Source of the DNA: Vibrio jasicida CAIM 1864 = LMG 25398
Lineage (GTDB): Bacteria; Pseudomonadota; Gammaproteobacteria; Enterobacterales; Vibrionaceae
Reading direction: 5' to 3'
Assembly: GCF_000400365.1 (NCBI RefSeq)
Contig: NZ_BAOG01000067.1
Span: 1 to 32,928 of the forward strand
Length of the DNA stretch: 32,928 bases
In this document: positions 6,554 to 14,985 of the stretch, in pieces
How positions within the stretch are numbered: the stretch's first letter is position 1
Layout of the letters: each line of letters begins with the position of its first letter
Notes under the pieces: model-generated
What the model saw: the letters and a program-made list of their open reading frames with translations, nothing else
Told to the model about the DNA's origin: nothing
Databases searched by the model: none
Program-made: the position numbers and the translations under genes

Positions 6554-7510
6554 ATGCAAGCCAAAGACTTTCAAGAGCTACAACAAGATATTTCCCTTCC
6601 ACGCTTATCGAGCTATCAACACTTCTTCAAACCGAAGGAAACGACGGAGCTATATGGATATTATTGCTGGAACGAGGCAATCTCCGCGGCTTTTTTTCGG
6701 TTGATCGGTATTGTAGAAATAACCCTAAGAAACAAGCTACATTGCTCACTAAGCCATCATTACTATAATCCTAAATCCTCGGGATCTAAGTTAAGTAACG
6801 ACTGGTACTTATTTTTAGATCTCAATAAGCGTTCTGAAGAGAATATACTGAAGATTACCCATTACCGTAAAAATGGGAAGTGGCACCCAAAACACCCCAC
6901 ACTTAGCCATGATGATGTAATCTCTCGGCTGACATATGGCTTTTGGCCTAAAGTTCTTGATATCAAAAATGACAAGCAGAATCAGCTTGTTCCTTGGGGA
7001 AGACTGATTCCCAATGTCCTTCCTTACCATCGCCAGAAAAGTGAAGGTTATTGGAAGAAGGTTAAACACCAAGACATTTTATATGCTCGCTTAGAAATGA
7101 TTGGTTCGATACGAAATCGTATTGCTCACTTTGAACCTATTTGGAAGCAAGGGGCTTTATATGAAGAAACGAGAGAACGTCAAAATAAACAACCTAAGCG
7201 GCTTGAGAACTCACCTAGCAATGTTCAAGAGGTACTAGTTCGGTTGAGATTGATTCATGACCGTACTCAAGAGTTGCTAGGTTGGTTATCTCAGTCTCGA
7301 TTAAAGAGTTATCAGAAGAGCTATACATATCGACAGCTTAATTGGTTGCTGAGCCAAAACGGCATAGATACATACTTAGCTCTTCAGGGGCAAAACCAGT
7401 TAAGTCAATCAAGCTTCAAACGATCGTTGGCTCGTATCATGAAGCAACAGAAAACTGTGAATATCACAAAAAAAGGCAATGTAGTTGGCGTGTTCTATCC
7501 GGTCAAATAA
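6554..7510 (+). CDS. Abi family (Abi_2-like) HEPN protein, probable phage defence
   Basis: A 318-residue protein of the Abi_2 (AbiD/AbiF) type. The N-terminal part has the family pattern LPRLSSYQHFF ... ELYGYYCWNEAISAAFF then IVEITLRNKLH. The middle has RLTYGFWPKVLD, and residues 187-192 read RNRIAH, the RxxxxH motif of HEPN RNases, followed by FEPIW. HEPN Abi proteins are thought to cleave RNA on phage infection and abort growth. The ATG at 6554 is preferred because the family core begins right after it; an upstream in-frame TTG at 6461 would add 31 residues and lies just beyond a terminator. It sits alone between two terminators, so it is an independently expressed cargo gene. The defence role is from the family, not shown here. 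Confidence 0.8.
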   Translation: MQAKDFQELQQDISLPRLSSYQHFFKPKETTELYGYYCWNEAISAAFFRLIGIVEITLRNKLHCSLSHHYYNPKSSGSKLSNDWYLFLDLNKRSEENILKITHYRKNGKWHPKHPTLSHDDVISRLTYGFWPKVLDIKNDKQNQLVPWGRLIPNVLPYHRQKSEGYWKKVKHQDILYARLEMIGSIRNRIAHFEPIWKQGALYEETRERQNKQPKRLENSPSNVQEVLVRLRLIHDRTQELLGWLSQSRLKSYQKSYTYRQLNWLLSQNGIDTYLALQGQNQLSQSSFKRSLARIMKQQKTVNITKKGNVVGVFYPVK

Positions 7511-7535
7511 ACGTCAAAACAGAGCGGTCATTAAT

Positions 7536-7575
7536 AAAGAAAGCCCGTCACCAAAAAGTAACGGGGCTTTCTTTT
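7536..7575. terminator. Bidirectional terminator between abi and topoisomerase genes
   Basis: The arms GAAAGCCCGT and ACGGGGCTTTC (7539-7548 with 7561-7571, one bulged base) are flanked by A-rich sequence on one side and TTTT on the other. The stop codon of the minus-strand topoisomerase gene overlaps the T-run. This fits a shared terminator for two convergent genes. Confidence 0.75.
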
Positions 7576-9322
7576 AGCTGCTTTTAGCACTTTCATAGTT
7601 AGGGCGGCCTTTGCGATCAAAGAGCGTGGTGGTTCTCCAAACCTTCTCCTTGTAACCTTTTTCTTCGCCAATCGAGATGAGTTCGGTGTTTGCGGCAAGT
7701 TGGCTCAAGATGCTGGCGCGGGTTGCCTCTGTTCCGATACTGCCTCGGTCATTGCTGTTTTTGTCCTTAGCTTCCAGTTTGGCGCGAAGGTCTGGATCAT
7801 CAATGAAACTGGCGGCGCGGGTCATTGCGGCCAACAGTGTTGATTCGGTAAACAGTTTCGCTGGTTTGGTTTCCTTTTGGTCAACCTCACTTTCGACACT
7901 GGTGGTCGCTGTGTTTGATTTAAGCATGGCTAAGTCAAACCCATCATGGTCGCTTTGGGTTTCCTTCTCTTCGCTATGCAGCACTTCCCATCCCTGTTCA
8001 ACGAGTACGCTTTGCGTTGCGCTGAACTGGTAGCTTTCGACTTCAAACATGGCTTTGGTTTTATCTCGAATGGACTCTGGATAAAACAAACCGATGAAGT
8101 AACGAGAAACCAACTCATAAACCTGTCGCTCTTCTTTGTTTAGGCTGGCTTGGTTTCCGTGTTTGGTGGTTGGAATGATGGCGTGGTGCGCCTCGATTTT
8201 ATCGGTGTTGAATGCCTTGTGCTTGCGTGTCATATCAACATTGGTATTGGTAATCGAGTCGGTGAGGCTAGGGTAGGTTGCGCCGATAGCGACGAGGATA
8301 TCACTGCTTTGATAGTAGTGTTCGTCGGAAAGAAAGCGATTGTCCGTTCGAGGGTAGGTTAAGAGCTTGTGCGTCTCATACAAGCTTTGGGCAATGCTCA
8401 GCGTTTTTTCAGCACTGTAACCGTAACTTTTCGCGCAAAGTTGTTGCAGCGTAGAAAGGTTTAATGGCTGTGGTGCGTGCTTCTTTTCTGGCTTAGTGAC
8501 GACCAATGTCACCAGTCCTGGTCTATTGGTCACAGAGTCTTGAATGAAGCTTGCGTTAGGTGCTGAAATTAAACGGTTTTTATCATCAACCTGATCGCTC
8601 TCTTTAGTGTTGTACTTCGCTTTTATGCGATTTTCGCCGCAGTCAAACTGCGCATAAACATCGTAATAGAAGCTCTTTTGGTGGTTTTGGTTTGCCAGCG
8701 TTCTCTCGTTCACCAAACCCATGACCGCGCTTTTCACGCGGCCTACGTTGAGCACGCCCTGAAAGCCTTTCTCACGACCTTTTAAGGTACAACCCCGCGT
8801 TAGGTTATACCCAAAGCTCTTATCGCTAATAGAACGCGCTAGAGCGCTCATACCTAGGGGAACGTACTTCTCGTTTGACTCCATGTTCGCCAGTGCTTTT
8901 TGAACCGGAGCAAGGTTCAAGTCAGCGACCAATAAGCGCTGTACGGGCTTGGTGTTTCCTGCGTAGTTAAGCACCTCATCAACCAACAATTGCCCTTCGT
9001 CGTCAGGGTCGCCAGCGTGAACAATGGTGTCGGCTTTCTTGATGAAGTTAAGCACGGTTTGAAGTTGGTTTTTGGTGTCTGGGATGGGTTTGAGGGTCGG
9101 CGGGTAGACCGTCGAGATAGGCAAATCATCAAACGTCCACTTCGCATACTTCTCATCGTAGTCGTCAGGATCATAAGTTTCTAAAAGGTGTCCAACACAG
9201 TACGTCACGACGTGCTCTTTGTGTTGATAAAACCCATCCCCTCGCTGCGTTTGCGGGTTGCCACCTAACCCTTCGAAGATGGCTTTGGCAAGGGAGGGTT
9301 TCTCTGCAATATAAACGATCAT
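7574..9322 (-). CDS. Plasmid DNA topoisomerase III (TraE/TopB-like)
   Basis: A 582-residue type IA topoisomerase. The N-terminal Toprim domain starts MIVYIAEKPSLAKAI (Glu7) and carries HAGDPDDEGQLLVDEV (acidic triad 105-109). The active site is LLTYPRTDNRFL with Tyr323. Other conserved segments are LNVGRVKSAVMGLVNER (191-207) and GYSAEKTLSIAQSLYE. Plasmid TopIII enzymes such as RP4 TraE decatenate or unlink single-stranded regions. The C-terminal zinc-finger region usual in longer enzymes is absent; the protein stops about 50 residues after TRASILSQL, so it is shorter than chromosomal TopB (about 650 aa). It is the last gene of the minus-strand transfer block, 8 bp after the TraL-like gene, so it is probably co-transcribed with virD4. 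Confidence 0.92.
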   Translation of the reverse strand: MIVYIAEKPSLAKAIFEGLGGNPQTQRGDGFYQHKEHVVTYCVGHLLETYDPDDYDEKYAKWTFDDLPISTVYPPTLKPIPDTKNQLQTVLNFIKKADTIVHAGDPDDEGQLLVDEVLNYAGNTKPVQRLLVADLNLAPVQKALANMESNEKYVPLGMSALARSISDKSFGYNLTRGCTLKGREKGFQGVLNVGRVKSAVMGLVNERTLANQNHQKSFYYDVYAQFDCGENRIKAKYNTKESDQVDDKNRLISAPNASFIQDSVTNRPGLVTLVVTKPEKKHAPQPLNLSTLQQLCAKSYGYSAEKTLSIAQSLYETHKLLTYPRTDNRFLSDEHYYQSSDILVAIGATYPSLTDSITNTNVDMTRKHKAFNTDKIEAHHAIIPTTKHGNQASLNKEERQVYELVSRYFIGLFYPESIRDKTKAMFEVESYQFSATQSVLVEQGWEVLHSEEKETQSDHDGFDLAMLKSNTATTSVESEVDQKETKPAKLFTESTLLAAMTRAASFIDDPDLRAKLEAKDKNSNDRGSIGTEATRASILSQLAANTELISIGEEKGYKEKVWRTTTLFDRKGRPNYESAKSS

Positions 9323-9330
9323 AGTACCCC

Positions 9331-9867
9331 CTAGTGTTCGGTTGAGCCTTCGATGTAGGTGTTCCCTGCGTTATCGAAGTAATAGGTTTCCCCGTACTGC
9401 TCGCCATCTTGGAACGTCTCAACGTAGCTGATGGTATGCGAGCAATATTTTGGGTTTGAAGTCCCCTGTTTGTGGTTCACATGGCAGCTCTGATCTTTAA
9501 TGATCTGGCTTGGTTTCATCTCTGTTTTAACGCATCGGCTCCAATCCTTACCTGTTTCCCATTTCACACACTCACTGCGTGGTGGAATGTAAGCGGCGCG
9601 ACCATCACGAGCGGCCATGTCGGTATCATTCGACGGTGTGCCAATAGGGACATCGCCGGAAAACAAACAGGACGTAAAGCTTGGAAGGGGCGGTTTGAAC
9701 TTTTTAATACGCTTAACGAACGCTTTCTTAGCGCCACTGCAACCGCTTGGAAAGCCTGTCGGAAGACAAAGCCAAATGGCACATTCATCGTCGCTTGCCG
9801 CGAACGCGGGTTGAACAGGCAATAAAAAAGCCGCTGTGATAGCGGCCATAAACAGTTTGTGTTTCAT
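9331..9867 (-). CDS. Secreted conjugal transfer protein, TraL-like
   Basis: A 178-residue protein with a clear signal peptide (MKHKLFMAAITAAFLLPVQP, cleavage near AFA-ASDDE). It continues with CAIWLCLPTGFPSGCSGAKK, FVKRIKKFKPPLPSFTSC, a pattern I know from proteins annotated TraL in several conjugative plasmids and ICEs. It has ten cysteines after the signal peptide, so disulfides in the periplasm are likely. It lies between virD4 (10-bp gap) and the topoisomerase gene (8-bp gap) in one operon. A periplasmic role in transfer is inferred from export and context; the exact function is unknown. Confidence 0.7.
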   Translation of the reverse strand: MKHKLFMAAITAAFLLPVQPAFAASDDECAIWLCLPTGFPSGCSGAKKAFVKRIKKFKPPLPSFTSCLFSGDVPIGTPSNDTDMAARDGRAAYIPPRSECVKWETGKDWSRCVKTEMKPSQIIKDQSCHVNHKQGTSNPKYCSHTISYVETFQDGEQYGETYYFDNAGNTYIEGSTEH

Positions 9868-9877
9868 CGGATGTTCC

Positions 9878-11656
9878 TCAATGGAGTTTAAGGAGTGGGA
9901 TTTCAGGGATATTCGCCTCGGAGTATTTCACTCGCTCAGCGAATACGGGCTCTTCAAAGTAGATGATTTTTTCTGCAATGAAGGGGCGTTGGTTCTCTTT
10001 CAAAATCAGGGTTTTGATACCGAGCTCTTTGGCAATCGGGTGCTTCTCAAAGCCAAGCTCAATAATTTCATGCGGCATCATCAACGGACGTTTCAGCTCA
10101 TCTTCACTAGTTGTTCGGCTTGAGCCTTTGCCCGTACTGCGGCTGACTTTGCGCTTTTTCACCGTTTTGGTACCCAAGGTGTCAGAGAGGCGGCGAACGT
10201 TGTCGTCCACTTCTTTCGGTGGGTACACCACCTTGACGCCATGGTTCTTACGAATATTTTTCGCGTTCTCTCGGCCATACACTTCTTCGAGCTGGCCTTC
10301 ATCTTGGTAGATGGTCAAAAATCGCAGGTTGTAACCAGCGGTGTAGCTGATTGCTTTTTCGATTTGTTTCACTCGGCCAAGGGCAGTGAACTCATCGAGC
10401 AAACCCAAACACTGATATTTCAGGGTGGCATCGTGTTCGGGTAGGGTGCGGGTGTTTTCTGAAATAAGCTGCTCGAAGAACAAGTTGAACAGCTTGCCGA
10501 AGTTTTTGAGGTTAGCGGGCTGACAACCGACGTAGATGGTCATGCGCTTTTTGCGCAGCTCACGAAAATCAAAATCCGAGCTGCTGACGGCGGCTGCGGT
10601 GACGCGGTCACTGAATATCGCCAATGGACTGAGTAAGTTACTTTCGACGCTCGAATAGGTGTCTTCGGCCATCGATAAGCAGTTATTGAACTCAAAACGT
10701 ACATCGTCTGAGACGTAGTCGTTTTTGATTTCTTGGCGCATCCACGCTCTTAGGCCGCCCTCGATGCCGCCAAGTTTCAGTACGTAGGGTAAAGAGGGCG
10801 TGATACCTGTAATAGTCTCGGTATCGAGCATCCAACAACTGAGCCCCTTAAATAGCTTACCCGCTAACTCGTTCCAAATGTCGCTTTTATCCCCAGAAAT
10901 TGGGTATAAGCTGTTAGCAATATTGAGCACATCGCTTACTCGAAATACGGGGCTTCTGCGAACGTAGTCGTAAGGATTCCATTGATGGGTGCGAAGCTCT
11001 TCGCGCTCTCGTGCTTGCTCATCGATGGCATACCCATCCGGCGCAAACAAGAAAACGGCTTGGCCGCATTGCTGACGAAACCCGCCGCTTTTGACCAAGT
11101 TCTCGAATTTAATATCGACACAAACTAACGAGTCAGGATAGGTCACACAGTTAGGGATAACGATACCGACCCCTTTACCGCTTCGCGTTGGGGCAGGGAC
11201 TTCAACAAACTGCGAGCTCTCTAGCTCGATAAAACGGCCTTTAAAGCGGCCTTTGGGCATCTTGCCTAACAAGATGCTTGGCTTCTTGTTCTTGGCTTTC
11301 GGGTTAGGGAAAAGACCAGAGTTCGCCAAGTCCATGTCGGTCGCGAACTTCGCACTGCCGTGTATTTCTTCTTTTTCTTGGCTGGCAATGGCTATCACGA
11401 TAGCCATCAGCGTCGGAAACAAAGTGATGGCGATACTCACGGCCACCCCAATCACCAAGAACTTTTTGATGTCTGGGTTGTGGCGGTAGGCTTGCCACTG
11501 GTCAAAGAGACTGTGATACGTCAGGTGCTCTAACGAGATATGGGTGAGCTTGTAATAGGCTGCGCCGCCACCGTACAAGCCACCAATGAAACACAGTAGG
11601 GTAAAAAAAAGGAACATGGCGAACAATATTCCTTTTTTCTTTTTCGATAGCGCCAT
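9878..11656 (-). CDS. virD4: Type IV coupling protein VirD4/TraG
   Basis: This 592-residue coupling ATPase brings the relaxase-DNA complex to the T4SS channel. Two N-terminal membrane helices (about residues 8-30 and 65-92) are followed by Walker A PTRSGKGVG (156-164) and downstream Walker B CLGLLDEFTALG. The FERGKNKV-type core GSAKFATDMDLANSGLF and the TraG/VirD4 strand FVEVPAPTRSGKGVG are clear. The C-terminus (RKVSRSTGKGSSRTTSEDEL) is Ser/Arg-rich. The start is 3 bp after the virB11 stop, so the two are translationally close. With the relaxase upstream, all parts needed for self-transfer are encoded. Confidence 0.95.
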   Translation of the reverse strand: MALSKKKKGILFAMFLFFTLLCFIGGLYGGGAAYYKLTHISLEHLTYHSLFDQWQAYRHNPDIKKFLVIGVAVSIAITLFPTLMAIVIAIASQEKEEIHGSAKFATDMDLANSGLFPNPKAKNKKPSILLGKMPKGRFKGRFIELESSQFVEVPAPTRSGKGVGIVIPNCVTYPDSLVCVDIKFENLVKSGGFRQQCGQAVFLFAPDGYAIDEQAREREELRTHQWNPYDYVRRSPVFRVSDVLNIANSLYPISGDKSDIWNELAGKLFKGLSCWMLDTETITGITPSLPYVLKLGGIEGGLRAWMRQEIKNDYVSDDVRFEFNNCLSMAEDTYSSVESNLLSPLAIFSDRVTAAAVSSSDFDFRELRKKRMTIYVGCQPANLKNFGKLFNLFFEQLISENTRTLPEHDATLKYQCLGLLDEFTALGRVKQIEKAISYTAGYNLRFLTIYQDEGQLEEVYGRENAKNIRKNHGVKVVYPPKEVDDNVRRLSDTLGTKTVKKRKVSRSTGKGSSRTTSEDELKRPLMMPHEIIELGFEKHPIAKELGIKTLILKENQRPFIAEKIIYFEEPVFAERVKYSEANIPEIPLLKLH

Positions 11657-11659
11657 GAT

Positions 11660-12676
11660 TTAGCCCTCGCTTAACAGTCGGTTCTTCTCGACGGGGTCGT
11701 AAAAGAGTTCGACGAGGTGAGTGTGTTTGAAAAAGGCAATCACATCGATGCTGGTTCGAATGGTTCGCATGATGTGGTGATAATCGAGTGTTTGGCCGAC
11801 TTCGGATTGTTTCACCAATCCGGCCAGTCGTGCGGGTGTGGAATAACAGTCGTTGGCGTGAATGGTGGTGATTGAGCCTTCGTGTCCGGTGTTGAGCATT
11901 TCAAGGTATGTCCATGCCTCATCTCCGCGTAGCTCGGCCAACAACACATGGTCGGGTTTCATTCGCATACACGACTCGATGATTTGTTTCGGGGTTAAGC
12001 CGCCTTGCTTGTAAAACAGATGAAGGTGATTGGGATGATTGGGTAGGTCGAGCTCATGCACATCTTCAATGGTGAAGAGGCGCTTATCGGTGGGGTATTC
12101 GTCCACCATCGCTTTCATGACGGTGGTTTTACCTGAACCAGTCCCACCGACTAACAAGATATTGAGCTTGCTTTTTACTGCCATGCTAAAAAATTGCGCC
12201 ATGTCGCCATTTTGTTTGAGCGTGAGAAGCTGCTCTTGAACCGGTGTTAATTCAACACGGTTTACATCCATTTCTCTAAAATCAGAGAAGCGACCGCTTT
12301 CTTGGTAGCTCGACAGTGCGAATCGAGTGAGGGAAGGCTTTCGGATGGTCATGCTGACAATGCCGTTTTCAGTGGCAGGGGGGATAGCAATTTGACCGCG
12401 CTCGCCATCAGGAAAAATAACTGAGGCGACAGGGTTGGCTTCACCGAGAGGAATGGTCAGCCCCGCGAAAGTGGCTAACGCTTTCGCAAGATTGCTGCAC
12501 ATGCTTAATGATAAGTTTGGCAGCGCGTCGCGCTCCCATCCGTTACCACGATCAAACCACACCTCGTTAGGCCGATTGATGGCAATCTCGGTGAGCCCTT
12601 CTAAGTCTAAGTAGTGCCGCAGCCCAGTCATGTTGAGTAGTTGATTGACCGTTGCGGCCTTATCGATGGTGTTCAT
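11660..12676 (-). CDS. virB11: T4SS ATPase VirB11
   Basis: A 338-residue hexameric secretion ATPase at the inner-membrane face. Walker A is GGTGSGKTT (177-185), the Asp box is TIEDVHELD, Walker B is HVLLAELRGDEAW (243-255) and the His box is GHEGSITTIHAND (264-276). The open frame extends 62 codons upstream, but that part is not VirB11-like and overlaps another small gene, so the ATG at 12676 (NTIDKAATVNQLL) is the start. The start overlaps the end of the small upstream gene by 17 bp, which suggests coupling. VirD4 follows after 3 bp. Confidence 0.93.
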   Translation of the reverse strand: MNTIDKAATVNQLLNMTGLRHYLDLEGLTEIAINRPNEVWFDRGNGWERDALPNLSLSMCSNLAKALATFAGLTIPLGEANPVASVIFPDGERGQIAIPPATENGIVSMTIRKPSLTRFALSSYQESGRFSDFREMDVNRVELTPVQEQLLTLKQNGDMAQFFSMAVKSKLNILLVGGTGSGKTTVMKAMVDEYPTDKRLFTIEDVHELDLPNHPNHLHLFYKQGGLTPKQIIESCMRMKPDHVLLAELRGDEAWTYLEMLNTGHEGSITTIHANDCYSTPARLAGLVKQSEVGQTLDYHHIMRTIRTSIDVIAFFKHTHLVELFYDPVEKNRLLSEG

Positions 12677-12836
12677 GGCTATCCTCTGCGTTATTGAGCG
12701 TGCTTCGTTGCTCGATTTCCTTTTGTACCTCACGCCAATAATTGATGAACTGCGGTGAGGCATGAGCAAGAACGCTAGGGGTGATGATGTTGAGGCGCTG
12801 CGCGAGCGCGATATCAAATTCAGACAGGGTTTCCAT
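12660..12836 (-). CDS. Small protein between virB10 and virB11, 58 aa
   Basis: This 58-residue frame is preceded by GGAG 7 bp before the ATG at 12836 and ends inside the start of virB11, so translation is probably coupled. The product begins METLSEFDIALAQRLNIITP and includes SPQFINYWREVQKEIEQRST; it is soluble, helical and His/Glu-rich at the end. I know no family for it. A TTG two codons upstream is a weaker start. The gap back to virB10 is 195 bp, unusually long for this operon. Composition and signals look genuine, but function is unknown. Confidence 0.6.
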   Translation of the reverse strand: METLSEFDIALAQRLNIITPSVLAHASPQFINYWREVQKEIEQRSTLNNAEDSHEHHR

Positions 12837-13031
12837 GGACAATCTCCAAAGTTTTTATCCACGCGTGGCGTGTTACTCCTTTTGTCTCAACAAGCGCTAC
12901 GCCCGTTATTGCAGCCAAAAGCGAGCCTTGTATTGAAGTGGCGTTAAAGTGGGAAGGTGGTTGGCCTGTCAGGCCTAAAATTTTACATATATATCAATCA
13001 TGTAATCCCGCAGACCAACCAGATTTAGCGG
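12837..13031. other. 195-bp gap inside the T4SS operon
   Basis: Between virB10 and the small gene lies the only long gap in the downstream half of the transfer operon. It contains a small inverted repeat GGCCTG/CAGGCC (12963-12975), the palindrome ccacgcgtgg (12859-12868) and an A/T-rich patch with TATATAT near 12990-13000. An internal promoter for virB11-virD4-traL-topB, or partial termination after virB10, is possible; neither is proved. One minus frame stays open here but has no start codon. Confidence 0.4.
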
Positions 13032-14225
13032 TTATTCGAAGGTGTACACACTCGACATATCAATGTCGCGAGCGACAATGATGTTGATGCGTTGACCGAT
13101 TTGGGTGTAACCCGTTGGCGAAATATTGATGCTGCTCTCAAGTGCCTTCTCTGCCATGTTGCTGGCGTTCTCGGTTGAGCTATCAAAGGTAATATCACCA
13201 TCCGATGAAGCGGCCTTTTCGGCGAGTGCGCCAAAAGCATCATCAAGGAAGGACAGTAATATTGCGCCGCCAAAGCGCTCTTTAAAGTGATTATCGACCC
13301 AAGCCTCGTTACCGCTTGCGCCTAGGCGACCTGCACCCAGCGAATCGATGCGGATTGATACCCCGTTCGGCGTCTCGATATCAGCCCACGTTGTGAAGAC
13401 GCGGTTTTTACCCGCTTCTAACTGGACGTTCTGAGTGCCCGTGATTAACGAACCTCGTTCAACGAGTAGCGCTTTACCATTGGCACTGTACACATCTTGA
13501 GTGACGCGACACATCACAATGCCCTGATGGTCAGAAATGACCTGACTGTAGAGTGCGCAAGGGATAACGGAGCTGTGCTTCAACAGAAAATCCAAACTCC
13601 CCTGTTTGCGCTTGGAGGCGTGACCCATTGCGAAGGTCGGTGCGTCATAACTGTTGTTGTAAGAGGCAGGCTCAGATGTGCCTTGACTACTGGCGGCATT
13701 GCCGCTTTCAACATTGACCATAAGCCCCCCCATTAAGCGGCGCTCTTGTGGAGTTGGTGGCGCGTTCTTATCTCGCTTAGCTGCGGTCGCGGGTTGTTGA
13801 GTGACATTTGGCTCAGGAACGCCCGTTTTAGGCACGGTGACAGGTTGTTGCTGCGTTGCTTGTTCGTTGGCTTGCTTGAGCTCCTGCTCTCGCTTCCACT
13901 GTGCGGCGCGTTCTTGCTGCGCCTTGTCTTTTTCATGGTCACGTTTGGCTTTCTCAAACCAAGCACTGTCGTTGCCGACCGTGCCTTTTTCAACGCCCAC
14001 TACCTCAGTAGTAGACTCTGGCTGTAGGGGCTTTGTTTCTACTTCCGCTTCACGAAATTGATTAATCGCGAACAGAACCCCTACCGCGACGACGACCAAA
14101 GCGAGGATCACCAAAGCGATCACAATGACCGCTTTGTTTTTCTTTTTACGTCCACTCACCACGAGCTCGCCACGGTCGAGGTTGGCACTTTCATAAGCGC
14201 TTGGGATGGTGTTGTCATCACTCAT
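13032..14225 (-). CDS. virB10: T4SS core-complex protein VirB10
   Basis: A 397-residue protein spanning inner and outer membranes. It has a short cytoplasmic N-terminus ending in RKKKNK and one membrane helix (about residues 31-54). A Gln/Glu/Pro-rich periplasmic linker (QQPVTVPKTGVPEPNVTQQP) follows, then the TrbI/VirB10 beta-barrel domain (LDFLLKHSSVIPCALYSQVI ... RVTQDVYSANGKALLVERGS ... TWADIETPNGVSIRIDSLGA). AAGGAGG 6 bp before the ATG at 14225 fixes the start and discards a 24-codon upstream extension. It overlaps the end of virB9 by 8 bp. Confidence 0.93.
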   Translation of the reverse strand: MSDDNTIPSAYESANLDRGELVVSGRKKKNKAVIVIALVILALVVVAVGVLFAINQFREAEVETKPLQPESTTEVVGVEKGTVGNDSAWFEKAKRDHEKDKAQQERAAQWKREQELKQANEQATQQQPVTVPKTGVPEPNVTQQPATAAKRDKNAPPTPQERRLMGGLMVNVESGNAASSQGTSEPASYNNSYDAPTFAMGHASKRKQGSLDFLLKHSSVIPCALYSQVISDHQGIVMCRVTQDVYSANGKALLVERGSLITGTQNVQLEAGKNRVFTTWADIETPNGVSIRIDSLGAGRLGASGNEAWVDNHFKERFGGAILLSFLDDAFGALAEKAASSDGDITFDSSTENASNMAEKALESSINISPTGYTQIGQRINIIVARDIDMSSVYTFE

Positions 14226-14985
14226 GTTCGTCCTCCTTAATGACGCGAGTGGCTTTAATCGAGCTCGCTTTTTGGTTGTGGCCAGCGAACTCGACAAAGT
14301 GAGAAAGCACCCCTAGAACACGTTCACCAAGGCGCAAACGGTATTCGTTGGCGACCGAATGGATCACGATGGTGTCTTGCTCAATGTGGTAGTTCACCAA
14401 AGACTCTTTGCCGTCGGCGTTGATTTGGTAAATCACGGGCAGCTCGGCATTTTTAGAAAACTTCATACAGGTGAATCGGCCATCATCCCACGCGTAAGCA
14501 GGAGCTAATTCCTCATCGCCCCACTTCACGTAACGGAAGTTGTATTTTCCATCAGTACAAGGGGCTTTGAGAGGGGTTGTGTTGGTTTTCTTCGGTTTGG
14601 GGTAACGCATTTTTACGACATAGAACGGCTGTTTATTGGTGAACAGTTCAAATGAGTAAGTGCGCCCCAAATCGCTCACGATGGTTAAGTTGGTATTGGG
14701 CTGTTTGGCTTGAGGTTTAAAGAACACGTTGTTACCGCGCACATTAAACCCCCATGCGACGGCATCACCCATCCCTAATCCAGAGTGCTCGCCAACAATG
14801 GTTTCATTCTTGTCGAGCTGAATGAGGGTGGTGACGCCCACTTTGGTGCGTATCGCAATCACATCGCTTGGGTCGTACTCTGCATACACAATACGTCGGT
14901 CTTTGCCTTGATGCTTTGGCAGGGTTAAGGCGTGGGTGGAGAACGCCATCAAACACGCCAAAGAGACAATCAGTTGTTTCATCAT
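14218..14985 (-). CDS. virB9: T4SS outer-membrane core protein VirB9
   Basis: A 255-residue exported protein with a signal peptide (MMKQLIVSLACLMAFSTHA). The N-terminal VirB9/TrbG segment is DRRIVYAEYDPSDVIAIRTK, then the FNVRGNNVFFKPQ and TNLTIVSDLGRTYSFEL strands. The C-terminal domain carries FNYRYVKWG-like FRYVKWGDEELAPAYAWDDG and RFTCMKFSKNAELPVIYQ. VirB9 forms the outer-membrane ring with VirB7 and VirB10. Start and stop both overlap neighbours (ATGA with virB8, 8 bp with virB10), indicating tight coupling. Confidence 0.93.
   Translation of the reverse strand: MMKQLIVSLACLMAFSTHALTLPKHQGKDRRIVYAEYDPSDVIAIRTKVGVTTLIQLDKNETIVGEHSGLGMGDAVAWGFNVRGNNVFFKPQAKQPNTNLTIVSDLGRTYSFELFTNKQPFYVVKMRYPKPKKTNTTPLKAPCTDGKYNFRYVKWGDEELAPAYAWDDGRFTCMKFSKNAELPVIYQINADGKESLVNYHIEQDTIVIHSVANEYRLRLGERVLGVLSHFVEFAGHNQKASSIKATRVIKEDEHE

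Noticed and set aside
12837..13031. Open minus frame between virB10 and the 58-aa gene
   Set aside because: No start codon in frame and no family; more likely a gap with regulatory sequence.
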